Shown one piece after another: positions 10,740 to 22,715 of a stretch of DNA of 64,000 bases. The notes beneath the pieces are model-generated. The model saw nothing but the letters and a program-made list of their open reading frames with translations, searched no databases and had not been told where the DNA came from. The DNA is from Prorocentrum cordatum (lineage: Eukaryota; Sar; Dinophyceae; Prorocentrales; Prorocentraceae): contig CAUYUJ010004525.1 in NCBI GenBank assembly GCA_963575745.1, forward strand, positions 1-64,000, in the 5' to 3' direction. The stretch's first letter is position 1, and each line of letters opens with the position of its first letter. Position numbers and translations under genes: made by a program.

Positions 10740-11104
10740 CCAGGCAACAGTGCGCTCCTGCCCTTTCGGTGTGATGGATTCGCGGTGCGGCACGTCGGTG
10801 GCGCAACCTGCGGTGTGCAACGTATGTGGGGGGCGGCCTATGTAGTGGAATGCATGGAACGCTGTCTCTGTGGTGCCAGCTAGTGGTGCAGGCTTTGTGG
10901 ACCAAAGTACGTGGCGCCGTTAAGCGCGACGAACTTGACGACGTCTAGTCCGCTGCCCGTGTAAACATCCCACACGTTCACCCACAACACGTCGTCAGAA
11001 CCCACGCGGGCCGTGATGCAATTACTGATCGGGACTTTCTCGCGAATCGCACATGGTGCAGTGACGGGCGGGCACTGGTGTTGCAAATCCATGACTCGAG
11101 CGGG
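10740..11104. other. No gene recognised; TGGTGCAA-like motifs
   Basis: The first 150 bases carry motifs such as GTGGCGCAACCTGCGGTG, of the minisatellite type found at 12.0-12.4 and 56.2-56.5 kb. The rest is unassigned. Confidence 0.45.
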
Positions 11105-11335
11105 GCATGGTGACGACGATGACATGGACGGCGACGACAATTATAGTGGTGGTGATGACGGTGGTGACGAGAGCGACGACTTTGGCGATGACGATGGTGG
11201 TGATGATGACGACGGCATTGGAGATGGAGATTGTTATGGTGATGCTGATAACGATGATGATGATGAAGATGACGATGGCAATGATGACGCTGGCGGTAAT
11301 GCTATCGATGGTGCTGGTGAGGATGATGGTGAAGT
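11105..11335. repeat. Degenerate (GAT)n-type array
   Basis: GAT/GAC/GGT triplets form an Asp/Gly-rich plus-strand frame and a Met/Thr-rich frame. The array is more degenerate than those at 25.6 and 29.3 kb. Confidence 0.8.
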
Positions 11336-12000
11336 GCGCGCCGCAATCGGGAATACCTGTAATCCTCTGCAAGGAAGGAAGAATGACGACGTCTGTGATT
11401 GCTACGGTAGGGAAACACGTGGTTCCGGGCGGAGTTCAACGTGCGCTCGTGGAGACAAGCGCGTGTGGCCCGCATGGTGCTAGTTGACCGCCCTTGGCGG
11501 GTGCGCAGCAACCGTGGGATGTGTTCGCCATGCGCGCGCGTGCGGCCCGACACCGTCGCACAATAATTATGGTCTTGGTCGAAGTTCAGTGAGTGCGCGC
11601 ACAGAAGCCTGTCATTTGAATCGAGCGAGAAACATTCGTTGACAACAGACGGTTTGTTGACATATTTGGCGGCAGCACGTGCGGGCGCAGGCATGCCTGT
11701 ATGATCTGAAGGGGATTGTGACATCACGCACTCGTTACATCAGCACTTGTGCACCACGCTGTACCGCTTGACGTGCCTAGCGGGCTGGCAGGCAAGGTCA
11801 AACTGGACGCGGGGTAAATGGAACACAGTGCGCGGGTGGGAACGGATGCCCCCTGCCTCTGTGGTGTTGGGGGGGCCTCGAATTTACCAAGCAGTGTTTT
11901 CGTTCAGGGATGTTGGCCTGGGTGCGGCGGAAAATTCGTCTGGTGGGCGGCCGTGGGCGCCTCGTGGGCGCCCCGCTGCCTGCAGCACGCTGCGTGCAGC
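11336..12000. other. No gene recognised
   Basis: Complex sequence with no repeat or protein motif recognised. A GC-rich stretch at about 11,935-11,985 (GTGGGCGCCTCGTGGGCGCC) resembles, inverted, the repeats at 12.44-12.70 kb. Confidence 0.4.
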
Positions 12001-12430
12001 ACACGGCTTACACAGCTTTGCTCACACCGCAACAGTTGCACAGCATCGCTGTCCAACACCGCTTGCGCCACATAGCTTGCACCACAACGCCCTCACCACA
12101 CACAAGCTGTGACAAGATTGGTTCCACAGCACTGCTGGCCCCAGGCAGCTTGCGCCACACATCGCTTGCACCACGTTGCTCACAGCGCACATCGTTTGGA
12201 CCGCGTAGAGCGCACTACATAGTTCATACGCCCAGTGTGCAACAGCTAACTCCATGGGGCCCACACTGGTAAGCATTCGGTGTAATAAGCATGATAGACC
12301 CGACGCAAGCTATGTGATGCATGCCGTCTTGTGCAATCCATGCTGGTGCACTGGTGATGGAGTATTCCATGTGGTGCGATACATGTAATGCAACATATGG
12401 GCTGCAAGCTGCGTGGTGCGAAGTTTGAAC
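12001..12430. repeat. TTGCACCACA-type degenerate minisatellite
   Basis: Irregular repeats of TTGCACCACA, CTTGCGCCACA and CACAGCGCACA occur with a spacing of about 15-25 bp. The reverse complement (TGTGGTGCAA) dominates 56.2-56.5 kb and also appears at 10.8 and 61.35 kb. Confidence 0.75.
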
Positions 12431-12720
12431 TGCAATCTGTGTGTGCGTCTGGAAGCTCCAACCAACCAGCGTGGGAGGCGCCCACGAGGCAACCACGGGC
12501 GGGCATAAGCCGAACATCCGGAATTGCCAACCAACGCACGAGACACCCACAAGGCGCTCACGGCCTGATGCATGCCGAACTTTTCGAATCGCCAGCCGAC
12601 GAACGGGGTGTCCACCAGGGACCCACGGGCTGGCAGCGGGCCAAAACCCAGAAACGCCAGTGAAATCCTCAGCGCCCACATAACTCCAAAGGGTCCATAA
12701 TACCCCCCCGCACTGGGAAA
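12431..12720. repeat. ~72-bp degenerate tandem repeat
   Basis: About three to four units share CCGAACNTNCGGAAT/TCGAATCGCCA, then a CAACCAACGCACGAGACAC-like stretch, then ACCCACGGGC. They are strongly diverged from each other. Confidence 0.65.
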
Positions 12721-14012
<1,292 letters not shown>

Positions 14013-14880
14013 AAGTACTACCCCCACTCCTATCCTTATTCCTTATTAGAATATACTCCTACTCCCCCCTCAGGCCGGCCATTAGGGGCCGCATCCGGGG
14101 GGTCCCATCCTAACCCGTAAAAAACAATACAAAATCAACATTTTTCTTATTTTTTCCTCTCGACATGGACGTCCTGTCGTCCACGGCGATAATCCATTGC
14201 AGAAAATACCACAAAGAGCACACGCGCGCGTGTTCATGTCAGAATCCTACCGAACACCGTGTGTTTGCAAGCATTTCAACATACAAACATCCAAAAACCC
14301 AATGCTTTTTCACAAAAATTTTACAAATTTCCCGCCCGGGCTCTCTTGCTGAAATCATCGGAAAACCATAGGAATCTTAAGAATTCGGTCAAATCCAGCG
14401 ATGTCACGTCATCGCGCGGTGCACTCGCGATGCTCTGTCATGGACCCAGGCCGCGAATCCTGTGCAAAAAATGCCACAAAGAGCACACTCGCGCGTTCAT
14501 GTCAGAATCCTACCGAACACCGTGTGTTTGCAAGCATTTCAACATAAAAACATCAAAAACCCAATGCTTTTTTTCACAAAAATGCTTTGGGGTGTCCTGT
14601 CAGACCGTCGGGCTTCCTCCGGCCACCTCTGGCTTCCTGCGGTGTACCGGGCCATTCTCGACTCGTCTGGCAATGCGTGCGCGGCATTCAACACGCGCTC
14701 GCCAGTTCCCGTCGGCAACCGCCATCGCGGCCGCATCAGCTGTACCAAACCGGCTGGCCGGTGTGACTTCGGCCCCCAGTTGTGCCAGCTTTGCTTCTTA
14801 TGTTGTGGGAGGGCGGGTGGGACTGGGCATGCCATGCTTGACTCGCTCGAGCTGGCTAGCTTGACTCCTATCCTACTCCT
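14013..14880 (+). repeat. 849-bp tandem duplication, unit 1
   Basis: The unit starts near TTATTAGAATATACTCC and contains GACATGGACGTCCTGTCG (14,162). It has two internal copies of a ~130-bp subrepeat (about 14,200-14,330 and 14,457-14,585; shared core CACAAAGAGCACAC, TTTGCAAGCATTTCAACAT), then a GC-rich 3' part with a Cys-rich reading. Unit 2 follows directly. Confidence 0.9.
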
Positions 14881-14888
14881 ATTTATAT

Positions 14889-15718
14889 TCCTTATTAGAA
14901 TATACTCCTACTCCCCCCTCAGGCCGGCCATTAGGGGCCGCATCCGGGTGGTCCCATCCTAACCTGTAAAAAACAATACAAAATCAACATTTTTCTTATT
15001 TTTTCCTCTCGACATGGACGTCCTGTCGTCCACGGCGATAATCCATTGCAAAAAATACAACAAAGAGCACACGCGCGCGTTCATGTCAGAATCCTACCGA
15101 ACACCGTGTGTTTGCAAGCATTTCAACATAAAAACATCAAAAACCCAATGCTTTTTTTCACAAAAATTGTACAAATTTCCCGCCCGGGCTCTCTTGCTGA
15201 AATCATAGGAAAACCATAGGAATCTTAAGAATTCTGTCAAATCCAGCGATTTCACGTCATCGCGCGGTGCACTCGCGATGCTCTGTCATGCACCCAGGCC
15301 GCGAATCCTGTGCAAAAAATACCACAAAGAGCACACTCGCGCGTTCATGTCAGAATCCTACCGAACACCGTGTGTTTGCAAGCATTTCAACATAAAAACA
15401 TCAAAAACCCAATGCTTTTTCACAAAAATGCTGTGGGGTGTCCTGTCAGACCGTCGGGCTTCCTCCGGCCACCTCTGGCTTCCTGCGGTGTACCAGGCCA
15501 TTCTCGACTCGTCTGGCAATGCGTGCGCGGCATTCAACACGCGCTCGCCAGTTCCCGTCGGCAACCGCCATCGCGGCCGCATCAGCTGTACCAAACCGGC
15601 TGGCCGGTGTGACTTCGGCCCCCAGTTGTGCCAGCTTTGCTTCTTATGTTGTGGGAGGGCGGGTGGGACTGGGCATGCCATGCTTGACTCGCTCGAGCTG
15701 GCTAGCTTGACTCCTACT
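14889..15718 (+). repeat. 849-bp tandem duplication, unit 2
   Basis: This is near identical to unit 1 at 14,042-14,880. The GACATGGACGTCCTGTCG marker is at 15,011, 849 bp after the first. The ~130-bp subrepeat occurs twice again (15,040-15,175 and 15,303-15,430), giving four copies in all. Most differences are single bases and A/T-run lengths. The array passes straight into (ACT)n. Confidence 0.9.
15428..15718 (+). other. Cys-rich reading frame inside the 849-bp unit
   Basis: The plus frame through about 15,430-15,718 reads VPVGNRHRGRISCTKPAGRC and then CQLCFLCCGRAGGTGHA, a Cys-rich patch with a CxxCxxCC arrangement and a following His. The same reading exists in unit 1. It may be an exon copied with the repeat or a chance frame. 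Near identity of the two whole units means that conservation cannot separate these. No family recognised. Confidence 0.25.
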
Positions 15719-15745
15719 CCTACTCCTACTCCTACTACTACTACT

Positions 15746-15796
<51 letters not shown>

Positions 15797-15847
15797 GACT
15801 ACTACTACTATACGACTACTACGACTACTACGACTACTACGACTACG

Positions 15848-15885
<38 letters not shown>

Positions 15886-16110
15886 GACTACTACTACGGC
15901 TACAACGACTACTACGACTACTACTACTATTACGACTACTACGACTACTACGACTACGACGACTACTACGACTACTACTACGACTACTACTACGACTACG
16001 ACTACGACTACGAGTACGACGGCTACTACTACGACTACGACTGCGACTACGAGTACGACTACGACTACGACTACGGCTACGACTACCACTACGACTACTA
16101 CTACTACTGT

Positions 16111-16197
<87 letters not shown>

Positions 16198-16203
16198 TAC
16201 TAA
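15719..16203. repeat. (ACT)n array with many ACG interruptions
   Basis: About 480 bp of ACT/ACG triplets, with the densest ACG at 15,800-16,090. Thr-, Ser/Arg- and Val-rich open frames across it are repeat readings. Confidence 0.96.
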
Positions 16204-17100
16204 GGCTTTCCGTAGTCTGTGTTGCCAAGCTTGAATGGGTTCGGGTTCGGGTTCGGAAACCCGCGCGCCCCCTCCAAAATCGTACTGAGCTGTCCTGAAG
16301 ACTTGGAGGGCCTGTGGATTCCCGGAAAAAACAAATGTTTTCTGTAGAACTGTAAAAACAGGCCCCTTATGAACACTGGAGGGCCTCTGGGTTCCGAGGA
16401 AAAAACATGCTGCATATAAAATGTTACTAGGGGCCTCTCTGAAAACTGAACGGTCTCTGGGATCACGGCACGACTGATTTAAATCAAATTTCTGAAAAAG
16501 GCCCACTATGAGAACTGGAAGGCCTCTGGAGCCCCGGGGAAAACATGTTGTACTATAAAATGTTCAGTGGGGCCCTTATGACAACTGGAGGGCCTCTGGA
16601 GTCCCGGCAAACAATTGTTTTATATAAATATATTTTAAAACATGTTGAAGGGCCCCTTATGAGAACTGGAGAGCCTCTGGATTCCAAGGAAAAAAATCGG
16701 CTTTATATAATTTTACTGGGTGCCCCATATGAAGACTGGAGGGCATCTGGATTCCCTGAAAAAAAAAAACATACATACTTGTGTAATCAAGATGTTTCAT
16801 GGGGCTCCCATGAAAACTGGAGGGCCCCGGAATCCCAGAGGAACACTTGCTGTATATAGAATTTAACATCGGGCCCCTTATGAAAACTGGAGGGCGTCTG
16901 GGTTCCCGGGGAAAAAGCTATTTGTTTTATATAGAATTGTTGAAAGGGCCCCGTGTAAAAACTGGAGGGCCCCTGGATTCCTGGACAAGCAGGTTCTCTA
17001 TATAGTATTCAAGTACGGACCCCAAGAAATCAATTCCTTCATGCACATTTTTGGGGGACCCCTGTGGAAAATGGAAGGCCTCTGGATTCCTGGACGTTGA
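16204..17100 (+). repeat. ~75-85-bp degenerate tandem array
   Basis: About eleven units share GAAAACTGGAGGGCCTCTGG, then ATTCCCGGGAAAAAAC, then TATATAAAATGTT and a GGGCCCCTTATG junction. The first unit starts near 16,285, and a GGGTTC hexamer is repeated at 16,237-16,256 just before it. Each unit contains an AT-rich TATATAAA core. Confidence 0.85.
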
Positions 17101-17277
17101 AACGTTTTGTTCTGCACATTATGTTTTTGTTCGTGGTTTGACCCGCGCTCGGAAGCCGAAGGCCGAATCCAGGATGCACAAGCGACCACATTTGGCTTAG
17201 GCCCCAAGCGGCCCCGATTCCTATTGCAAAACCGATATCTTTTCATAAGGTTATATTATTTCCGACGGCTTCTGCAC
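17101..17277. other. No gene recognised
   Basis: A short complex spacer between the 80-bp array and the satellite element. No motif recognised. Confidence 0.5.
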
Positions 17278-17393
17278 ATTCTGTTTTTCCCAACAATCCT
17301 GTGGTGTTGGGTCCTCGTTTTGAAGAGACGGTGCCCCGCGTCTCCTTCCTCCTCTCCTCCTCCGCCTCCTCTCCCCTCTTATCATCCTCATCG

Positions 17394-17428
<35 letters not shown>

Positions 17429-18572
17429 GTCATCATCATCATCACCATCATCATTATCATCATCATTATCATCATCATTCCTCTCCTCTCCTCTCCTCTC
17501 CTCTTCTCTCCTCTCCTCTCCTCTCCTCCTCTCCTCTCCTCCTCTCCTCTTCACCCACCCAGTACACCGTTTCGTGGCCCCATAGGGAGCTCCACCGAAG
17601 GCCCCAGTGCCCGCGCCCGCATGCGTCACCCACACCCATTTCGGCACACCCCTCACACGTTTCGTGGCTCCATAGGGAGCTCCACCGAAGGCCCCAGTGC
17701 CCGCGCCCGCATGCGTCACCCACACCCATTTCGGCACACCCCTCACACGTTTCGTGGCTCCATAGGGAGCTCCACCGAAGGCCCCAGTGCCCGCGCCCGC
17801 ATGCGTCACCCACACCCATTTCGGCACACCCCTCACACGTTTCGTGGCTCCATAGGGAGCTCCACCGAAGGCCCCAGTGCCCGCGCCCGCATGCGTCACC
17901 CACACCCATTTCGGCACACCCCTCACACGTTTCGTGGCTCCATAGGGAGCTCCACCGAAGGCCCCAGTGCCCGCGCCCGCATGCGTCACCCACACCCATT
18001 TCGGCACACCCCTCACACGTTTCGTGGCTCCATAGGGAGCTCCACCGAAGGCCCCAGTGCCCGCGCCCGCATGCGTCACCCACACCCATTTCACACCCCT
18101 CACACGTTTCGTGGCTCATAGGGAGCTCCGCCGAAGGCCCCAGTGCCCGCGCCCGCATGCGTCACCCACACCCATTTCGGCACACCCCTCACACGTTTCG
18201 TGGGGAGCTCCACCGAAGGCCCCAGTGCCCGCGCCCGCATGCGTCACCCACACCCATTTCGGCACACCCCTCACACGATAGGGAACTCCACCGAAGGCCC
18301 CAGTGCTGCCGCCCGCATGCGTCACCCACATCCAATTCGGCACACCACTCACACGTTTCATGGCCCCATAGGAGCTCCGCCGAAGGCCCCAGTGCTGCCG
18401 CCTGCATGCGTCACCCACACACAATTCGGCACACCCTTCACACGTTTCGTGGCCCCATTGTAGAAGCTCCGCCGAAGGGCCCAGTGCTGCCGCCCGCATG
18501 CGTCACCCACACCCAATTCGGCACACCCCTCACACGTTTCGTGGCCCCATAGGATCTCCGCCGAAGGCCCCA
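17278..18572 (-). repeat. Composite satellite element, copy 2 (homogenised 90-bp array)
   Basis: Relative to copies 1 and 3 this one is inverted. Flank B at 17,290-17,338 (CCTGTGGTGTTGGGTCCTCG, then TTTTGAAGAGACGGTG) is followed by a CCT/CAT-rich tract (17,338-17,560) and then the array. Between 17,641 and about 18,090 the units are essentially identical with a 90-bp period. Later units have small deletions (18,090-18,200, 18,275-18,300) and more substitutions. Units carry CATAGGGAGCTCCACCGAAG and CATGCGTCACCCACACCCA. No flank A is visible at the far side, where the array abuts the helicase-like exon. Confidence 0.93.
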
Positions 18573-19181
18573 GTCCTCCTCCTCCGCCTCAAGCGCCGCG
18601 ACGACAGCCTCACGGGGGACCTCGCGGGCCCGCTGGTGTTCATCGAGCCCCGCACGTCGGAGCCGTTCACCTTCCGCACCTCCAAGGTCACGCGGACGGG
18701 CTTCCCGTTCTCGCACGGCAGGGTCATCACCACGGTGGCGTGCCAGGGGCGCACCATGCGCGAAGGCGACGGGGCGGGGGAACGGCGCTCCGGGGACGGC
18801 CAGACCTCCGGGGCGCGAGCAGTCCGCGGCCAGATCTCGGTCCTGTGGACTCTCGCCCTGGGCCGTCGGCTGCCCGGCGCACTGCTCCCTCGGCCGAGTC
18901 GCCCAGGTGTGATCCTGGACTGCGGCCGCCACGAGGTCGGGAACGGCAAGAAGGAGGACGACGACTGGTGGCTGGAGCTCTATGTGCTGCTCTCGCGCGC
19001 CACGCGCCACGAGGACCTCCTGCTCATGCGGGCGCCGCGCATCGAGTTCTTCCTGGCAGGACCGCCGGAGGGCCTGCGAAAACAGCTGGAGCAGTTTGCA
19101 GCGCGCACGAAGCGGTGCAGGAGGGAGGCGACGGCCCTCGCCAGGGAGCTCGGCTTGACCGAATTTATCCGCGAGGCCTGA
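18573..19181 (+). CDS. Helicase C-terminal segment (UvrD_C_2 / Pif1-RecD-like), partial, with probable GC-AG intron
   Basis: The frame ends at a stop at 19,179-19,181 and begins where the satellite stops, so only the C-terminal part is present. It reads HGRVITTVACQGRTMREG, then ILDCGRHEVG, then WWLELYVLLSRATRHEDLLL. These match the helicase motif around T..KSQGxTL and the YVALSR motif of superfamily-1 Pif1/RecD-like helicases. The two halves are separated by 47 in-frame codons of low-complexity sequence at 18,766-18,906. These start GAAG|GCGACG and end CCCAG|GTGTGA, and removing them joins the motifs smoothly (REG-VILDCG). This is a probable GC-AG intron, a donor type often reported in dinoflagellates. 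The 141-bp length keeps the frame, so it could also be translated. The 5' exon border may be the CCCCAG at 18,567-18,572, inside the last satellite unit. The N-terminal Walker motifs are absent from the window. Confidence 0.5.
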   Translation, partial: VLLLRLKRRDDSLTGDLAGPLVFIEPRTSEPFTFRTSKVTRTGFPFSHGRVITTVACQGRTMREGDGAGERRSGDGQTSGARAVRGQISVLWTLALGRRLPGALLPRPSRPGVILDCGRHEVGNGKKEDDDWWLELYVLLSRATRHEDLLLMRAPRIEFFLAGPPEGLRKQLEQFAARTKRCRREATALARELGLTEFIREA

Positions 19182-19850
19182 CCTGAGGAGCGCCCCCCCC
19201 GAGCCGCGCCTTCTCTCGACTGCCCGCATAATTGTTCGGCCTCGCGCCGCGGACGACCCGCGCGCGTCGCTGGGACCCTCTCGGGGCGACCAGCGCGCGT
19301 CGCGGGGATTCCGCGCGGCGCTCTGCTCAGCGCCTCGCTCGCCCGTCGTCGCTCTGCCCAGCGGCCGGAGCCTTGCCCGCAATCAGCCGGCCGGCTAGCT
19401 CTCTGTGCTCCGCGCAGCGGACGACCTGCGCGCGTCGCTGGGACCCCTCCGCGGCGACCTGCGCGCGTCGCGGGGACTCCGCGCTGCTCTGCGCCCGCAG
19501 CTTTGGATTTTTGGAGCGCGCAGGCAAAGAGGGGGGAAAAGAAGGGGCGGAAGCGGGTGCGATCCCCGTGGGGGGCGTGCCGACATGGGCGTCGCGGCGC
19601 GCGGGCGCTGCCGTCGGGGTTCCCGCGGAAGCTGCCTGCGGCGGCCACGCCCAGTGTCACGAGTGTTCGGACAGGCATGCTCGAGCCATTCACATTCATA
19701 TACATTTACACTAGGCGTAGCCAAGATCGCATTCATGCAAATATACTCACTCCCGCGCAGACCCATTCACACTCAGACTCTCTCGCGCTCTGGCTCACCC
19801 GCGTTCATTTTTTCGTAATCTGACCTATCGTATTCCTTTGCGTTGTGTAC
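19182..19850. other. GC-rich segment with internal duplication
   Basis: A block with GCGCGTCGCTGGGACCC, then GCGCGTCGCGGGGA, occurs at about 19,260-19,330 and again at 19,420-19,500, each time followed by GCGC(GG)CTCTGC. The remainder is unassigned. Confidence 0.55.
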
Positions 19851-19978
19851 CCCGCCATATTTCGGCATACACCTCATGCGGTTCGTGGCCCCATACGGAG
19901 CGCCACCGAAGAAGGTACTCACAATTGCGGCACTCACAACTGCATATGGTTGGGTCTTTCGCCAGGATAATTTTTGTG
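19851..19978 (-). repeat. Composite satellite element, solo relic
   Basis: A single diverged satellite unit (19,861-19,910; TTCGTGGCCCCATACGGAGC) sits beside flank A in inverted orientation (19,936-19,976; CAACTGCATATGGTTGGGTC, then TTTCGCCAGGATAATTT). The flank A match to 42.19 kb is clear. Confidence 0.75.
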
Positions 19979-20560
19979 GCGTGACCCGTGTTCGGAGGCA
20001 CAGACAACGAACATCGGGGGGATTATGTAACCTCCAAGCGGGTCCCGAGGAGACCTGCGGAACCCGGACAACCCCTAGGAATACTAAGCACTCTCGAAGA
20101 AACTTAAAGAAATTTGAAGAATCCGGAGGACACCTGCGGGAGGAATCCTTAGGGACCGTCCGACATCTTCAACAATCCAACAAATCAATCGAATCCTAAA
20201 TATTCCTGAACAATCATGGGAATTCCTGATGAATCGTGCGGAATCCAGCGGGATCCGAAAGAATCCGGAACATACTGAGGAACCAGCATAAGCAGAATAA
20301 TCGTGAAGAAACCGTAGGATTCCTCAGACATCCAAAGGGACATTGCGAGTCCTGAGGGGATCCCGAATCGTCCTGAAAAAACATAGAAAATCAACATATC
20401 CTGAAACATCCGGAAGAATCCGTGGGAATCCTTTGGAATCCATTGGGATCTAGTGAAAACCCCGATATCCAGAGGACCCCAGGGGAGTTCTGCAGAATCC
20501 CAAGGAGTCCTGCAAGAACCCGAGGACCCCTGCGGAATCCTAAGGGATTCTTCCTCGGAG
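19979..20560. repeat. GGAATCCT-type degenerate minisatellite
   Basis: From about 20,035 to 20,560 the sequence is built of irregular 10-12 bp words of the GGAATCCTGAGG / AAGAATCCGG type. It ends just before the AGT/ACT palindrome. Confidence 0.75.
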
Positions 20561-20600
20561 TCTGGTAACGCAGACTACGCGCTGCCATACTCTTACGATA

Positions 20601-21126
<526 letters not shown>

Positions 21127-21470
21127 GCACATACTAGTGCTACTGCTACGAATGCGCGCGAGAGCATGGCCCTCGCGCAAGACCAGAACTCCTTGCCACG
21201 TCCTCCCAGGCCCACTGCAACCTGACATGGGCCCAGTTTCATGGTCTCTCCAGAGCGCCAACAACCTGGGACATTTGGCGCGGCCCCCCTGCAAAACTTC
21301 CAAATTGTGCCAGCCCCTGCACTTCAGGAAACAGAACTTGGGCCCAGGTGGGCCCCGCTCAGACCTCTCGGCGGGAAAAGCACAAAGCTATTGGGACATG
21401 ACCTGGGCCGCGCATATCCACGTGCCCACATTGGCCTCAACCTGTTCACAATCGACAGGGGGGATTGCCC
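21127..21470. other. No gene recognised
   Basis: Complex sequence with no repeat family identified. Open frames continue out of the triplet array by chance. Confidence 0.4.
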
Positions 21471-21753
21471 AAGGGGCCCCCAAGTGGCCTCCAAATCGAC
21501 TCAAGAGGCGTCGAAGGTGTCCTCCTGGAAGACTCGGAGAACCAAACAATCAGTATGTTTAACAGGTTGTTGTAAGATTTTGGCATGTGCTTCTTCTCGG
21601 CCGTCCGACGGCCCAAGAGGCCCTCAAGATCGCCCAAGAGGCCTCCGAGGTGGCCTACCGACGGCTGTTGGAGCCCTCAAGACGGCCCAAGAGGCCTCAA
21701 AAACGCTCAAGATGGCATTCAAGCCGGCCCTGGCTCGCCCCACGAGAGCCCCA

Positions 21754-21800
<47 letters not shown>
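21471..21800. repeat. CCAAGAGG-type minisatellite, locus 2, ending in (GTC)n
   Basis: CCCAAGAGGCCTCCAAG-like units surround an AT-richer core at about 21,540-21,590 (AGTATGTTTAACAGGTTGTT), then GGCCGTCCGACGGCCCAAG. A pure GTC run at 21,757-21,800 closes the locus. Confidence 0.75.
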
Positions 21801-21801
<1 letters not shown>

Positions 21802-22164
21802 GTTCCTCCTCTCGTCGTCCAATCCTATCGAATGCGTTCCAAGGCGTGCAAACAAGGGCAGAAGAGGGGAGAAGGGAGCTAGGAGGAGGAGAAGGGAGAA
21901 GGGAGAAGAAGGGAGAAGGGAGCCAGGGAGAAGGGAGCTAGGAGGAGGGAGGGGGCGAGGGAGGCATTCCCTCAGAGCTCCTAGCTCCCTTCTCCCTTCT
22001 TCTGTCGAGCACTCGACAGATGAAGGGAGGAGGGAGCCGGGAGGAGGGCGGGGGGCGAGGGAGGCGGGGCCTGGCCGAGACCACCCGTTTCGACTACACG
22101 TGTGCGTGGTTGCTTCGTGCTCTGGAAGGAGTCTGGGCGCCTGTGGGCCCGAGACCGGACATGG
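21801..22164. other. GGAGAAGGGAG-rich region and CTCGGGCCC module
   Basis: Purine-rich words (GGGAGAAGGGAGC) repeat at 21,870-21,960 and around 22,020. The module near 22,114-22,160 (GGCGCCTGTGGGCCCGAGAC) is the one also seen at 8.2, 8.8 and 23.6 kb. Confidence 0.55.
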
Positions 22165-22415
22165 TCTCGCCGTCGTCGCCCTCCTCCTCGTCCTCGCCGC
22201 CGTCCCCGTCCTCCCCCTCCTCGTCGTTCTCGTCCTCCTCCTCCTCGTCCTTGCCCTCCTCCTCGTCCTCGCCGTCGTCCCCGTCCTCCTGCTCGTCATC
22301 GTCGTCCTCCTCGTCCTCGTCCTCCTCGTCCTCGTCCTCGTCCTCCTCGTCCTCGCCGTCGTCGTCGTCCCCCTCCTCGTCCTTCTCGTCCTCCTCGTCC
22401 TCGTCTTACCTCCGC
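22165..22415. repeat. (GTCCTC)n-type array
   Basis: CGTCCTCCTC words alternate with CGCCGTCGT. Ser-rich, Pro/Arg-rich and Leu/Val-rich frames are repeat readings. The opposite strand would read Asp/Glu/Gly. Confidence 0.9.
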
Positions 22416-22547
22416 TCCTGGCCAGACGAGATGTGGTGCTCGCGAGCCGCCATGGTGCTCGCGCGCCTACGCTCTGCCTCTGCACCCACCGGCTTCTCCC
22501 TTGCAGTCGTGCCTCGCAGGGGAAATTAAACCCAACACAGCGGGACG

Positions 22548-22715
22548 TGTCTGAAGGGGCCCTGGGACACACAAATAAATACACACAAATAAAACGATTC
22601 CCCATGTTTTCCCATATTTTCTGGGTTTTTGTCTTCCCCCCCACTTCCCATATTTTCCACTATTTTCCTGGGAATCGACGATTGATTGTGTCTGTGTTTT
22701 TGTCCCTCCTGAATG
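22548..22715 (+). repeat. Dispersed repeat D, copy 1 (~165 bp)
   Basis: It starts GAAGGGGCCCTGGGACACAC and runs through two CCCATATTTTC words to ATCGACGATTGATTGTGTC and a CCCTCCTGAAT end. A copy with the same order of words lies at 45,852-46,017. Confidence 0.8.

Noticed and set aside
16233-16258. GGGTTC repeats as a possible telomere-like tract
   Set aside because: Only about three hexamers, and the unit is not the TTTAGGG type expected for dinoflagellate telomeres.
17641-18090. Regular 90-bp repeats as a CRISPR array
   Set aside because: Units are head-to-tail with no alternating unique spacers, and the context is eukaryotic.
17107-18552. 480-codon frame with repeated RPHASPTPISAHPSHVSW-type units
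   Set aside because: This is the 90-bp satellite read in a 30-codon period. It is open on both strands and in several frames, and diverged copies elsewhere do not keep the frame.
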